From: Hyphomicrobium facile
Lineage (GTDB): Bacteria > Pseudomonadota > Alphaproteobacteria > Rhizobiales > Hyphomicrobiaceae
NCBI RefSeq assembly: GCF_900116175.1
Contig: NZ_FPCH01000005.1
Span: forward strand, 188,501-252,500
DNA: 64,000 bases
Direction: 5' to 3'
In this document: piece by piece, positions 1 through 7,838 of the stretch
Position numbering within the stretch: position 1 is the first letter of the stretch
Layout of the letters: every line of letters begins with the position of its first letter
Translations under genes and position numbers: made by a program
The notes under the pieces: generated by a model
The model's input: the letters and a program-made list of their open reading frames with translations, nothing else
Databases searched by the model: none
What the model was told of the DNA's origin: nothing

Positions 1-1218
1 GGACATTTCGCTCTTGTTGCCGGTGGTGACGACCATGCCACCGTACTTGTTCGACACGGCCATCAGGATCGTACCGCGCACACGGCTCTGCATGTTCTCT
101 TCGGTGATGTCGGCATTGGAGCCGGCGAAAAGATCCTTGAGGCTCCAGGTGAGGCCAGCGACGGTCGGTTCGATCGAAATCTTGTCGTAGCGAATGCCGA
201 GCGCCTTCGCGCAGGCGGCGGCATCGTGCAAACTGTCGTCGGACGTATATTTCGAAGGCAGCATGATCGCGTGGACGCGCGCGGGTCCCAGCGCATCGAC
301 GGCGATGGCCGCGACGAGCGCTGAATCGATGCCGCCGGAAAGTCCGAGTACGACGCCCGGGAAACCGTTTTTCTCAACGTAGTCCCTGAGGCCCAGGACG
401 CAGGCCTGATAGGCGGACGCCGGACCTGCGGGAAGCTTCGCGACGTCTCCCCGCTCGCACCGCCAGCCGTCCGCGGACTTTTTCCACTCGATCAGAACGA
501 TCGCTTCGCGCCACGCGGGAAGCTGGATGGGCAAACTGCAATCGGCGTTCAGCACGAACGACGCGCCGTCGAATACCAATTCGTCCTGGCCGCCGACCTG
601 GTTGAGATAGGCGAGCGGCAAGCCGCTTTCCGTCACGCGTGCGACGGCGACGTTCATGCGGTTATCGGGCTTCGGCCAATCAAACGGCGAGCCGTTGGGC
701 GATACGAGGATTTCGGCGCCGGTTTCGGCAAGCGTCTCGACGACCTCCGAGCCCCAGATGTCTTCGCAGATCGGCACGCCGATGCGGACGCCACGGACGT
801 TCAATGGCCCCGGCATCGGCCCCGCCGCGAAAACGCGCTTTTCATCGAAGACGCCGTAGTTCGGCAGATCGACTTTCAGCGTCGTTGCCTGGATGCGGCC
901 GCCATCGAGCAGTGCAACGGCATTATAGACCTTGCCCTCGTGGTTCCAGATCGCGCCGATCAGAATCGCCGGGCCTTCGGCGCAGGCGGCGGCCAACCAT
1001 TCGAGCCGCTCGCGCGTCGCCTGTTGAAACGCTGGTTTCAGGACGAGGTCTTCCGGCGGGTAGCCGTTGAGAAAAAGCTCGGGGAACACGACGACGTCGG
1101 CGCCAAGCTCCTTGGCTCGGGCGTGGGCGGCTGCGGCGCGTTCGGCATTGCCGTTCAAATCCCCGACGACGGGATTGAGCTGAGCGAGGGCGATCTTGAG
1201 CGAATGGGGTGCGGTCAT
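1..1218 (-). CDS. nadE: Glutamine-dependent NAD+ synthetase, C-terminus beyond the window
   Basis: This enzyme amidates deamido-NAD+ to NAD+ in the cytoplasm, using ammonia released from glutamine by an N-terminal amidase domain. The 406 visible codons begin MTAPHSLKIALAQLNPVVGD and carry the nitrilase-type triad: Glu47 in FPELFLNGYPPEDL, Lys115 in LKVDLPNYG and Cys151 in GVPICEDIW. The synthetase domain follows, with the ATP-pyrophosphatase loop LGLSGGIDSALVAA and the later VVTTGNKSEMS motif at the window edge. Family members are about 550-560 residues, so roughly 150 residues lie outside the window. The start at 1218 is the first ATG that gives the normal amidase N-terminus. Identification is firm; only the 3' end is missing. 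Confidence 0.96.
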   Translation of the reverse strand, partial: MTAPHSLKIALAQLNPVVGDLNGNAERAAAAHARAKELGADVVVFPELFLNGYPPEDLVLKPAFQQATRERLEWLAAACAEGPAILIGAIWNHEGKVYNAVALLDGGRIQATTLKVDLPNYGVFDEKRVFAAGPMPGPLNVRGVRIGVPICEDIWGSEVVETLAETGAEILVSPNGSPFDWPKPDNRMNVAVARVTESGLPLAYLNQVGGQDELVFDGASFVLNADCSLPIQLPAWREAIVLIEWKKSADGWRCERGDVAKLPAGPASAYQACVLGLRDYVEKNGFPGVVLGLSGGIDSALVAAIAVDALGPARVHAIMLPSKYTSDDSLHDAAACAKALGIRYDKISIEPTVAGLTWSLKDLFAGSNADITEENMQSRVRGTILMAVSNKYGGMVVTTGNKSEMS

Positions 1219-1303
1219 GCCCGGTATTTAGAGTGCACCGCAATCCAGGTCCAGGACCACGACGTCCTGGCCAGAACGCAGGATGCGCTCAACCCGAGTC
1301 ATC

Positions 1304-1465
1304 TCAACCCGAGTCATCGTCGCAAGGGACCGGGAATTCGACGTCCGGGTCCCAGCAGATATCGCTCTCGTGGATGCGTTGATCAACCGGCGCCGGTCGC
1401 GCGTGGGCCGTGGCCGCGGAAATTCCCGCGATCGCGGCCAAGATCAGAAGGAGGCGTATTCGCAT
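1304..1465 (-). CDS. Small exported protein of unknown function (53 aa)
   Basis: A 53-residue product starts MRIRLLLILAAIAGISAATA, which is a clear Sec signal peptide with an A-x-A type cleavage site (AHA). The mature part is only about 32 residues, acidic, and contains two cysteines (DICWDPD and PVPCDDD), so a disulfide in the periplasm is possible. The longer upstream reading in the same frame would hide the signal peptide, so the inner ATG at 1465 is preferred. It lies between nadE and the DAHP synthase gene on the same strand. I do not recognise the family; the signal peptide is the main support that it is real. Confidence 0.55.
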   Translation of the reverse strand: MRIRLLLILAAIAGISAATAHARPAPVDQRIHESDICWDPDVEFPVPCDDDSG

Positions 1466-1548
1466 TGCCGCAAAACCGAATTGGCGGCTCGCAATCGCAA
1501 GCCGCCAATCAGTATACAGCATTTGCCGCCGGCGGGAAATTTCGCTGG

Positions 1549-2952
1549 CTATGCGGTCAGCGTTTTCGGTTCCGGCCGCCCGTCAGCATCTCGCTCTTTC
1601 TTCAATTGCTCAGCAACGAGGAAGGCAAGTTCCAACGCCTGGTCGGCGTTGAGGCGCGGATCGCAGTGGGTATGGTAGCGGTCCGAAAGGTCCTGCTCGG
1701 AAATCGCCGTCGCACCGCCGGTGCATTCGGTGACGTTTTGGCCGGTCATCTCGACGTGGATGCCGCCCGCGTGCGTTCCCTCGGCCCGGTGGACTTCGAA
1801 GAACGACAGGCTTTCCTTCAGGATGCGATCGAAGGGCCGCGTCTTGTAGCCGTTGACGGCGGAGATCGTGTTGCCGTGCATCGGGTCGCAAGACCAGACT
1901 ACGGAACGGCCGGCCTTCTTAACCGCGCGAATGAGCTTCGGGAGGTGCGCTTCGACCTTGTCGTAGCCGAACCGGCAGATGAGCGTCAGGCGGCCGGGCT
2001 CGTCCTTCGGGTTCAGAAGGTCGATCAGGCGCAACAGACCGTCGGCGTCGAGCGAGGGGCCGCACTTCAGGCCGATCGGATTCTTGATGCCGCGGCAGTA
2101 CTCGATGTGGGCGTGATCGGGCTGGCGCGTCCTGTCGCCGATCCAGATCATGTGCCCGCTCGTCGCGTACCAGTCGCCGCTCGTCGAATCCTTTCGCGTC
2201 AGCGCCTCTTCGTAGCCGAGAAGCAGCGCTTCGTGGCTGGTGTAGAAGCTCGTCGTGCGAAGTTGCGGCGTGTTGTCGGACGTAATTCCGCAAGCGCGCA
2301 TGAACTGCAGCGTCTCGGAGATGCGGTCGGCGATCTCCTGATAATGATGGCCCTGCGGGCTATCCTTCACGAAGCCCATGTTCCACTGGTGCACGCGCTC
2401 GAGGTCGGCATAGCCGCCCGTTGCGAAGGCGCGGATCAGGTTCAGCGTCGCCGCCGACTGGCGGTAGGCTTCGAGCTGACGGACGGGATCAGGGATGCGG
2501 GCTTCCGCCGTGAACTCCGGCCCGTTGATGATGTCGCCGCGATAGCTCGGCAGCTCCAGACCGTTCTTCTTCTCGGTCGGCGCGGAACGCGGTTTCGCGA
2601 ACTGCCCGGCGATGCGCCCAAGCTTCGTAACGGGCTCGCCGCCGGCATACGTCAGCACCACCGCCATCTGCAGAAAGACGCGGAAGAAATCACGGATATT
2701 GTCGGCGCGGTGCTCGGCGAAGCTCTCGGCGCAGTCGCCGCCCTGGAGCAGAAAACCGGTGCCCGATGCGATGACCGCGAGCTGCTTTTTCAGCTCCCGC
2801 GCTTCACCTGCAAAAACGAGCGGGGGGAACGTCGCGAGCTTGGCTTCGGCGTCGGCCAAAGCCTTGGCGTCCGGATACTCCGGCACCTGCATGATGGGCT
2901 TGTTGCGCCAGCTGTCCGGCGACCATTTTTCGAGTGGGGCGTTCGACGCCAT
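1549..2952 (-). CDS. aroG: Class II 3-deoxy-7-phosphoheptulonate (DAHP) synthase
   Basis: It condenses phosphoenolpyruvate and erythrose 4-phosphate to DAHP, the first step of the shikimate pathway, in the cytoplasm. The 467-residue protein has the plant-type (class II) signature motifs in order: [34 protein letters not shown] and [18 protein letters not shown], which supply metal and phosphate ligands. Length matches class II enzymes (about 450-480) and not the shorter class I enzymes. The start at 2952 is chosen because an AGGAG ribosome site lies seven bases upstream and [16 protein letters not shown] is the usual N-terminus; an upstream in-frame ATG at 3006 has no such support. The symbol follows common usage for this class; aroF or aroH are equally used. 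Confidence 0.96.
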   Translation of the reverse strand: MASNAPLEKWSPDSWRNKPIMQVPEYPDAKALADAEAKLATFPPLVFAGEARELKKQLAVIASGTGFLLQGGDCAESFAEHRADNIRDFFRVFLQMAVVLTYAGGEPVTKLGRIAGQFAKPRSAPTEKKNGLELPSYRGDIINGPEFTAEARIPDPVRQLEAYRQSAATLNLIRAFATGGYADLERVHQWNMGFVKDSPQGHHYQEIADRISETLQFMRACGITSDNTPQLRTTSFYTSHEALLLGYEEALTRKDSTSGDWYATSGHMIWIGDRTRQPDHAHIEYCRGIKNPIGLKCGPSLDADGLLRLIDLLNPKDEPGRLTLICRFGYDKVEAHLPKLIRAVKKAGRSVVWSCDPMHGNTISAVNGYKTRPFDRILKESLSFFEVHRAEGTHAGGIHVEMTGQNVTECTGGATAISEQDLSDRYHTHCDPRLNADQALELAFLVAEQLKKERDADGRPEPKTLTA

Positions 2953-3088
2953 AGTTAACTCCTGAAGAGCACATATTGGGCGCGTACCCAGGGGCCGCGC
3001 CTTCAATTGCTCTGTGGCATATTATCTCGGGGCTTATAGGAGATATCCGCGGCCCGCGCTAGCGCCAGAGTGACCTGCCTTTAAGCGC

Positions 3089-3844
3089 TCAGAGTCCGGC
3101 AGACATGCCGCCGTCGACGGCCAGTTCCGAGCCAGTGCAATATAGGCTGTCGTCGGAGGCAAAAAAGACCGCGGCTCCGGTCATGTCTTCGGGGCGGCCG
3201 AGGCGGCCCATCGGCGTCTTATCGATCAGGGCCTTCTTGACCGGCGGTAGCTTCAAGAGGCGATCGGTAATGCCGGTTTCGACATAACCCGGCGCGACGG
3301 AATTCACGCGGACGTTAAAGGGGGCGTATTCGACCGCGAGGCCCTTGGTCAAGGCCGTGATCGCGCCCTTGGTCGCCGTGTAGGCCGCAAGCGGACGCAG
3401 GCCCCGGTTCGCCATGATGGACGAGATATTGATGATCGACGGCGCCTTCGACTTCCGCAGCAGCGGCAGCCCGTCGCGCGAAAGCCTCAGTATCGCATCG
3501 AGGTTGACCTCACGTAGCTTCGCCCAATCGGAATCCGACAACTGACGAATTTCGCCGCGAACGAGAATGCCGGCGTTATTCACGAGGATGTCTGCGTATC
3601 CATGCGCCTTCTCGACATTCCGGAGGAGCGCCGTCGTATCCTGCCCCTTTGAGACATCGACGAGCATCGCGGTTGCGGCGCCGCCCTTCGACTTGATGTG
3701 GCGAACCGCCTCTTCCGCGGTTTCGCCATTGATATCGGTGACCCAGACATGCGCGCCTTCGACGGCAAAGCGCTCGGCGATGGCTCGCCCGATGCCGCCG
3801 CCCGAGCCCGTTACGATGGCGATCTTTCCGCTGAGCCGCGTCAT
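3089..3844 (-). CDS. Short-chain dehydrogenase/reductase (SDR), classical type
   Basis: A 251-residue NAD(P)-dependent oxidoreductase of the classical SDR fold. Visible motifs are the cofactor loop TGSGGGIG (residues 12-19), an aspartate after strand beta-2 (VTDING, Asp37) that favours NAD over NADP, NNAG at 89-92, the catalytic Ser141/142 and Tyr155-x-x-x-Lys159 (YTATK), and a C-terminal ELAVDGGMSAGL ending typical of FabG-like members. The substrate cannot be told from sequence. It is transcribed in the same direction as the glutathione reductase gene upstream, with an 88 bp gap. It may act on a sugar, hydroxyacid or polyol; a fatty-acid FabG role is less likely as there are no fab neighbours. 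Confidence 0.9.
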   Translation of the reverse strand: MTRLSGKIAIVTGSGGGIGRAIAERFAVEGAHVWVTDINGETAEEAVRHIKSKGGAATAMLVDVSKGQDTTALLRNVEKAHGYADILVNNAGILVRGEIRQLSDSDWAKLREVNLDAILRLSRDGLPLLRKSKAPSIINISSIMANRGLRPLAAYTATKGAITALTKGLAVEYAPFNVRVNSVAPGYVETGITDRLLKLPPVKKALIDKTPMGRLGRPEDMTGAAVFFASDDSLYCTGSELAVDGGMSAGL

Positions 3845-3932
3845 GTGTTCCCTCTGGTCGTGGCGCCCGGCTCGTCATGAAGCCGTCTCGTCGTGAAGTG
3901 GGGCGAAGCCATACGGCGGGGCCAACCCGCGA

Positions 3933-5312
3933 TCAACCGGCAGCTTCGCCAGGTGCGATCCATTTTTCGCGAAGTGTGACCAGTTCCTCTGCGGCGGATG
4001 GATGCAAGGCCATCGTCTGGTCGAAATCCGCCTTGCAGGCGCGCAGGCGGACGGCAACTGCCGCCATCTGCACGATTTCGGCCGCATCCGGCCCGAAGAC
4101 GTGGACGCCGACGACGCGGTCCGTTGCGCCCTCGACAACAATCTTCACGAGCATTTTCTCGTCGCGGCCGGCCACGATGGCCTTCATCGGCCGGAAGCTC
4201 CCTTTGTAGATATGGACGTCGGCGTATTGGGCGCGGGCTTCCTGCTCGGTGTAGCCGACGGTGCCGATCTCGGGCGTCGAGAAGACGGCGGTCGGGATCG
4301 TTGTGTAATCGACCATCCACGGCTTCTTGCCGAATAGGGTGTCGGCGAACGCGTGGCCTTCGCGGATCGCGACCGGCGTCAGGTTCACGCGATTGGTGAC
4401 GTCGCCGACGGCGTAGATCGACGGCACCGACGTTTGCGAGGCGTTGTCGACGACAATGGCGCCTACGGGATCGAGATGAACGCCGAGGGCTTCGAGGCCG
4501 AGATTCTTCGTGTTGGGAGAACGGCCGATAGCGAACATGATCTGATCGGCTTCGAGCGTCTCGCCTCCCGTGATCGTGCCGGCGAGACCCGATGCCGTCT
4601 TCGCGATCTTCGTGAACACTTGCCCGTTGATGATGCGGATGCCGCGTGCCGTCATTGCGGCAGCGAGCCCGTCGCGCAAATCCTCGTCGAAGCCGCGAAG
4701 GAATTTGTCGCCGCGATAGATCAGCGTCACCTCGGAGCCGAGGCCATGGAAGATCGAGGCGAACTCGACGGCGATGTAGCCGCCGCCCGCGATGACGATG
4801 CGGCGCGGCAGTTCTTTCAGATTGAACGCTTCGTTGGACGTGATGACGTGCTCGACGCCCGGGAGCTTCGGATCGATGTTGGGGTGTCCACCGGTCGCCA
4901 CCAGAATTGTCTTCGCAGTGACGATCCGCCCCGACGTCGCGAGGCGAACTTCATTGGCCGAGACGAGTGTTGCCCTTTCGGCGAAAACCTCCACTTTGAA
5001 TTTTTGCAGCGTGGCGCGATAGGCGGCTTCGAGGCGCGATATTTCCTTGTCTTTCGCGCGTATCAGGGACGGCCAATCGAACGTCTCGCTGACGGTCCAG
5101 CCAAAGCCCTTGGCGTCTTCGAAGTCATCGGCGAAGCGGCTGGCGTAGACGAGGAGCTTCTTGGGAACGCAACCGCGGATGACGCAGGTGCCGCCGACCC
5201 GATATTCCTCGGCGATGGCGACCTTTGCGCCGTAGCTTGCCGCAATGCGGGCAGCCCTGACGCCACCGGAGCCAGCGCCGATGACGAAGAGATCAAAATC
5301 AAAGTTTCTCAT
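3933..5312 (-). CDS. gor: Glutathione-disulfide reductase
   Basis: This FAD flavoenzyme reduces oxidised glutathione with NADPH in the cytoplasm. The 459 residues show the N-terminal FAD-binding VIGAGSGGVRAARIAA, the redox disulfide GGTCVIRGCVPKKLL (Cys43 and Cys48), a second nucleotide-binding motif IAGGGYIAVEFA followed by a basic YRGDK loop that suits NADPH, the FAD motif YAVGDVTNRVNLTPVA, and the C-terminal dimerisation domain with the HPSAAEE segment carrying the catalytic His-Glu pair. Dihydrolipoamide and mercuric reductases are excluded by the CVIRGCVPKK spacing and the basic NADPH loop. It is followed downstream by the SDR and preceded by a DUF2059 gene 18 bp away, probably co-transcribed with rpiA. 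Confidence 0.95.
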   Translation of the reverse strand: MRNFDFDLFVIGAGSGGVRAARIAASYGAKVAIAEEYRVGGTCVIRGCVPKKLLVYASRFADDFEDAKGFGWTVSETFDWPSLIRAKDKEISRLEAAYRATLQKFKVEVFAERATLVSANEVRLATSGRIVTAKTILVATGGHPNIDPKLPGVEHVITSNEAFNLKELPRRIVIAGGGYIAVEFASIFHGLGSEVTLIYRGDKFLRGFDEDLRDGLAAAMTARGIRIINGQVFTKIAKTASGLAGTITGGETLEADQIMFAIGRSPNTKNLGLEALGVHLDPVGAIVVDNASQTSVPSIYAVGDVTNRVNLTPVAIREGHAFADTLFGKKPWMVDYTTIPTAVFSTPEIGTVGYTEQEARAQYADVHIYKGSFRPMKAIVAGRDEKMLVKIVVEGATDRVVGVHVFGPDAAEIVQMAAVAVRLRACKADFDQTMALHPSAAEELVTLREKWIAPGEAAG

Positions 5313-5330
5313 GGCGCGGTCTGATGTGAA

Positions 5331-5822
5331 CTATTTCTGATCGGCGGGCGGCGGTGTTGCGCCAGCCCTCATCTCGTCGGCGATCTTGCTTGAGTATTTC
5401 ATGCCGATCTCGGCGCCCTTCCGCATCAGCTCAGGCGTTTTCTGGATGAACTTGGCGCCTGGGCCCGAGCGATAGAAATCGGTGACAGCTTTCAATTCTT
5501 CGGCCGTGAACGTCTCGGCGTAAAGGTTGGCGCAATCGGTGATCAACTGCTCCTGATAGTCGAGGAGCTTCTTCATGCCCTCATCGAATTGCTCGGAACG
5601 CTTTTTACCAGCTTCCGATGCGTCGGCACCGACGCCTTGGGCGAAGCCGTGCGTCATGGCTTCGATCATGCCGGCCATCTGCTTCTTTACGCCGGTCACT
5701 TCGAGCAGTTCGCGCGCGGCGGCGACGCGCGCGGGATCGGGAGGCGGCGTGGCATCATCCGCGAACGCTGCAGTCGTGAAGCAGATAAGGCACAAAGCAG
5801 CTATTCGCAGGGCTTGCCCCAT
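5331..5822 (-). CDS. DUF2059 domain-containing exported protein
   Basis: A 163-residue protein with a signal peptide (MGQALRIAALCLICFTTAAFA, cleavage before DDATPP) and an all-helical domain of the DUF2059 family. Typical family features are the ARELLEVTGVKKQM start of the domain and the FYRSGPGAKFIQKTPELM segment, in which a short stretch predicts a catalytic-free helical bundle. The function of the family is not known; the protein should be periplasmic. It starts only two bases after the rpiA stop codon and 18 bp before gor, so the three genes look like one operon in which the product may be translated by coupling. Confidence 0.85.
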   Translation of the reverse strand: MGQALRIAALCLICFTTAAFADDATPPPDPARVAAARELLEVTGVKKQMAGMIEAMTHGFAQGVGADASEAGKKRSEQFDEGMKKLLDYQEQLITDCANLYAETFTAEELKAVTDFYRSGPGAKFIQKTPELMRKGAEIGMKYSSKIADEMRAGATPPPADQK

Positions 5823-5824
5823 GA

Positions 5825-6547
5825 TCAGAAGTCCTCTTCGAAATCGGTTTCAATGCCGGACAGCACTTCAACGCCTTTTGGCCCGGCAATGATCCCGACG
5901 TCTGCAATTCCTATGAACAAGCCGGATTCGACGACGCCCGGCACCAGCTTCAGAGCGTCGTCCAAGGCTTCCGGATCGTCAATCAAGCCGAAGGCGCAAT
6001 CGAGAATATGATTGCCGTTGTCGGTTACGAATGGCTTGCCGTCCGTGCCAACGCGCAGCTTTACCTCGCCTTCGCACCCGCAATCGGCTGCAAGCTTGAC
6101 GATCAAGTTCTGTGTCGCCCCCAGTCCGAACGGGACGACTTCGAGCGGCAGCGGGAAGAGGCCGAGATTTTCGACGCGCTTTGAGTTGTCGGCGATGATG
6201 ACGACGCGATCGGAGGCGACGGCCACGATCTTTTCCCGGAGGAGTGCACCGCCGCCGCCCTTGATGAGCCGCAGGTCCGAATCAATTTCGTCGGCGCCGT
6301 CGATCGTCAAATCGAGTTCCGGCGTCTCGTCGAGCGTCGTCAGCGGGATGCCCAGCGCCGCCGCCTGAGCGCGCGTCGCTTCCGATGTCGGCACGCAAAC
6401 GACCTTGAGGCCGCTTTTCACTTTGGCGCCGAGAAGATCGACGAATTTTGCTGCTGTCGAGCCCGTGCCGAGGCCGAGCTTCATACCGTCTTCAACGTAC
6501 GTCAGCGCCTGTTCGGCGGCTTGTCGCTTCCAATCGTCAGTGCTCAT
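5825..6547 (-). CDS. rpiA: Ribose-5-phosphate isomerase A
   Basis: It interconverts ribose 5-phosphate and ribulose 5-phosphate in the pentose phosphate pathway. The 240-residue protein has all the RpiA signatures: [15 protein letters not shown] phosphate loop, TIDGADEID with the catalytic aspartates, and [11 protein letters not shown] with the catalytic lysine and glutamate. The start at 6547 (MSTDDWKRQ) is preferred over an in-frame ATG 21 bases upstream because a GAGG site lies at the right distance before it. It is the first gene of the apparent rpiA-DUF2059-gor operon, linking pentose phosphate flux (NADPH) with glutathione reduction. The gene is divergent from the HAD phosphatase gene at 6706. 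Confidence 0.96.
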   Translation of the reverse strand: MSTDDWKRQAAEQALTYVEDGMKLGLGTGSTAAKFVDLLGAKVKSGLKVVCVPTSEATRAQAAALGIPLTTLDETPELDLTIDGADEIDSDLRLIKGGGGALLREKIVAVASDRVVIIADNSKRVENLGLFPLPLEVVPFGLGATQNLIVKLAADCGCEGEVKLRVGTDGKPFVTDNGNHILDCAFGLIDDPEALDDALKLVPGVVESGLFIGIADVGIIAGPKGVEVLSGIETDFEEDF

Positions 6548-6705
6548 TACGGCCTCAAGCTTTTGCAAAAATCGCGCCCTCCGCGCGGGACCTCTCTAGG
6601 CTCCGGATGCGGCTCTTTCAAGCCAGCCATCCGAGCGAGCCGTCGTGACGCCGTGACAGGGCCGCCTGAGATGAATACGCTACTTTGAAAATGCGAGGAG
6701 AATTC

Positions 6706-7413
6706 ATGCAGGGCTGGACCATCGTCTTCGATCTTGACGGGACGCTCATCGATACGGCTCCCGACCTCGCCGAAGCGACGAATCACGTGCTCGCGACGCT
6801 CGGTCTCGACCGCATCAACGAACTCGAAATTCGCCCGTTCGTCGGACACGGGGCGCTGGCGATGATCGAGGGGGCGGTGAAAGCCCATGGCCGGAAGCTG
6901 TCGGAGCGGGAGCTGCACGACCTCTTCGAGGTCTTCATCGTCTATTATTCCGCACACATCGCGGACTATAGCGTCCCCTATCCGCACGTCATCGCGACGC
7001 TCGAGGGGCTTAAGGCCCGCGGCGCCACGCTCGCGGTCTGCACGAACAAGATGGAAGCGCAAGCGCGCGCCGTTCTGGAGACGATGAAGCTCGACCACTA
7101 TTTTTCGGCTTTGACCGGCCGCGATAGCCTCGGCGCCTATAAGCCCGATCCGCGGCACCTGACGGGCACCATAGCGCTGGCGGGTGGGCGGCCAGAGACC
7201 AGCATCATGATCGGCGACAGCGAGACGGACATCAAGACGGCGAAAGCCGCTTCGATCCCGGTCGTTGCGGTCAGCTTCGGCTACAGCGTCGATCCCGTTG
7301 CGTCGTTCGGGCCCGACGCCATCATCGACGACTACCGGCACCTGCCGCGCGCGATCGAGACGTTTCTCGGCAGTGCCGTCAGTATGTCAGAACCCGGCAG
7401 TCGCTCGACATGA
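6706..7413 (+). CDS. gph: Phosphoglycolate phosphatase-like HAD hydrolase
   Basis: A 235-residue HAD-superfamily phosphatase. The catalytic aspartates are in FDLDGTLIDTAPDL (Asp9 and Asp11), motif II is AVCTNK, the motif III lysine is in LGAYKPDP, and motif IV is MIGDSETDIKTAKAA. The cap insertion between motifs I and II and the TAPDL segment fit the Gph subgroup that dephosphorylates 2-phosphoglycolate, a by-product of DNA repair and of Rubisco oxygenation; activity on another phosphate ester is possible. The start at 6706 has a strong GAGGAG site seven bases upstream, unlike the in-frame ATG at 6691. Its last 35 bases overlap the end of the convergent DsrE-like gene. Confidence 0.88.
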   Translation: MQGWTIVFDLDGTLIDTAPDLAEATNHVLATLGLDRINELEIRPFVGHGALAMIEGAVKAHGRKLSERELHDLFEVFIVYYSAHIADYSVPYPHVIATLEGLKARGATLAVCTNKMEAQARAVLETMKLDHYFSALTGRDSLGAYKPDPRHLTGTIALAGGRPETSIMIGDSETDIKTAKAASIPVVAVSFGYSVDPVASFGPDAIIDDYRHLPRAIETFLGSAVSMSEPGSRST

Positions 7414-7756
7414 TTTCCTCGATGAAATGCGCGGCGCCGATGACGCCGCTGCATTCGGGGATCACGTCTTCCTTGCGCATGGCGCAGACATCGAGCCCGG
7501 GCGAGAAGCAGAAGAACCTGACGCCTGCGGCGTGCGCTTCCTTGATGAAATCATAAATCGAACGGGCTTCGTCGGGTTTCAGCCGGATGCTGCCGGCAAC
7601 GCCGGTTTTCAGAAGCGTCGCGGCGGTACCCGTGCAGATGACCTCGACGTGATAGTCCATTCCGGCGGCGACGGACGCCTGGAAGAGCGGTGCACTCAAG
7701 CTCTCGCCGCTTCGCGGATCGGCGTTCGCCAGGACGATAATGAGCTTCTGCGGCAT
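7379..7756 (-). CDS. DsrE/DsrF-like sulfur-relay family protein
   Basis: A 125-residue protein of the DsrE-like fold, starting MPQKLIIVLANADPRSGESL. The first strand plus the loop with NADPRS, and the later VRFFCFSPGLDVCAMRKEDVIPEC stretch, match small cytoplasmic DsrE-like proteins that form oligomers and in some cases carry sulfur on a conserved cysteine. Three cysteines are visible in the C-terminal half (FFCFSP, DVCAM and PECSG), of which the last two could be sulfur carriers. The inner start at 7756 matches the family N-terminus. The gene overlaps convergent gph by 35 bp. No dsr or tus genes are nearby, so a specific sulfur-relay role is only inferred. Confidence 0.75.
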   Translation of the reverse strand: MPQKLIIVLANADPRSGESLSAPLFQASVAAGMDYHVEVICTGTAATLLKTGVAGSIRLKPDEARSIYDFIKEAHAAGVRFFCFSPGLDVCAMRKEDVIPECSGVIGAAHFIEEIMSSDCRVLTY

Positions 7757-7838
7757 CGCTGCCCCTCGCTCCGCTGAGGATGAGGGACACACTACGCCCG
7801 CGAGGACGCCTGCTGCAACCTTGCGGCAACCCGCTTCG

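Noticed and set aside
940-2958. 672-codon open frame on the plus strand
   Set aside because: It is antisense to the nadE start and the DAHP synthase gene; the opposite strand has clear class II motifs, and long shadow frames are expected in such GC-rich DNA.
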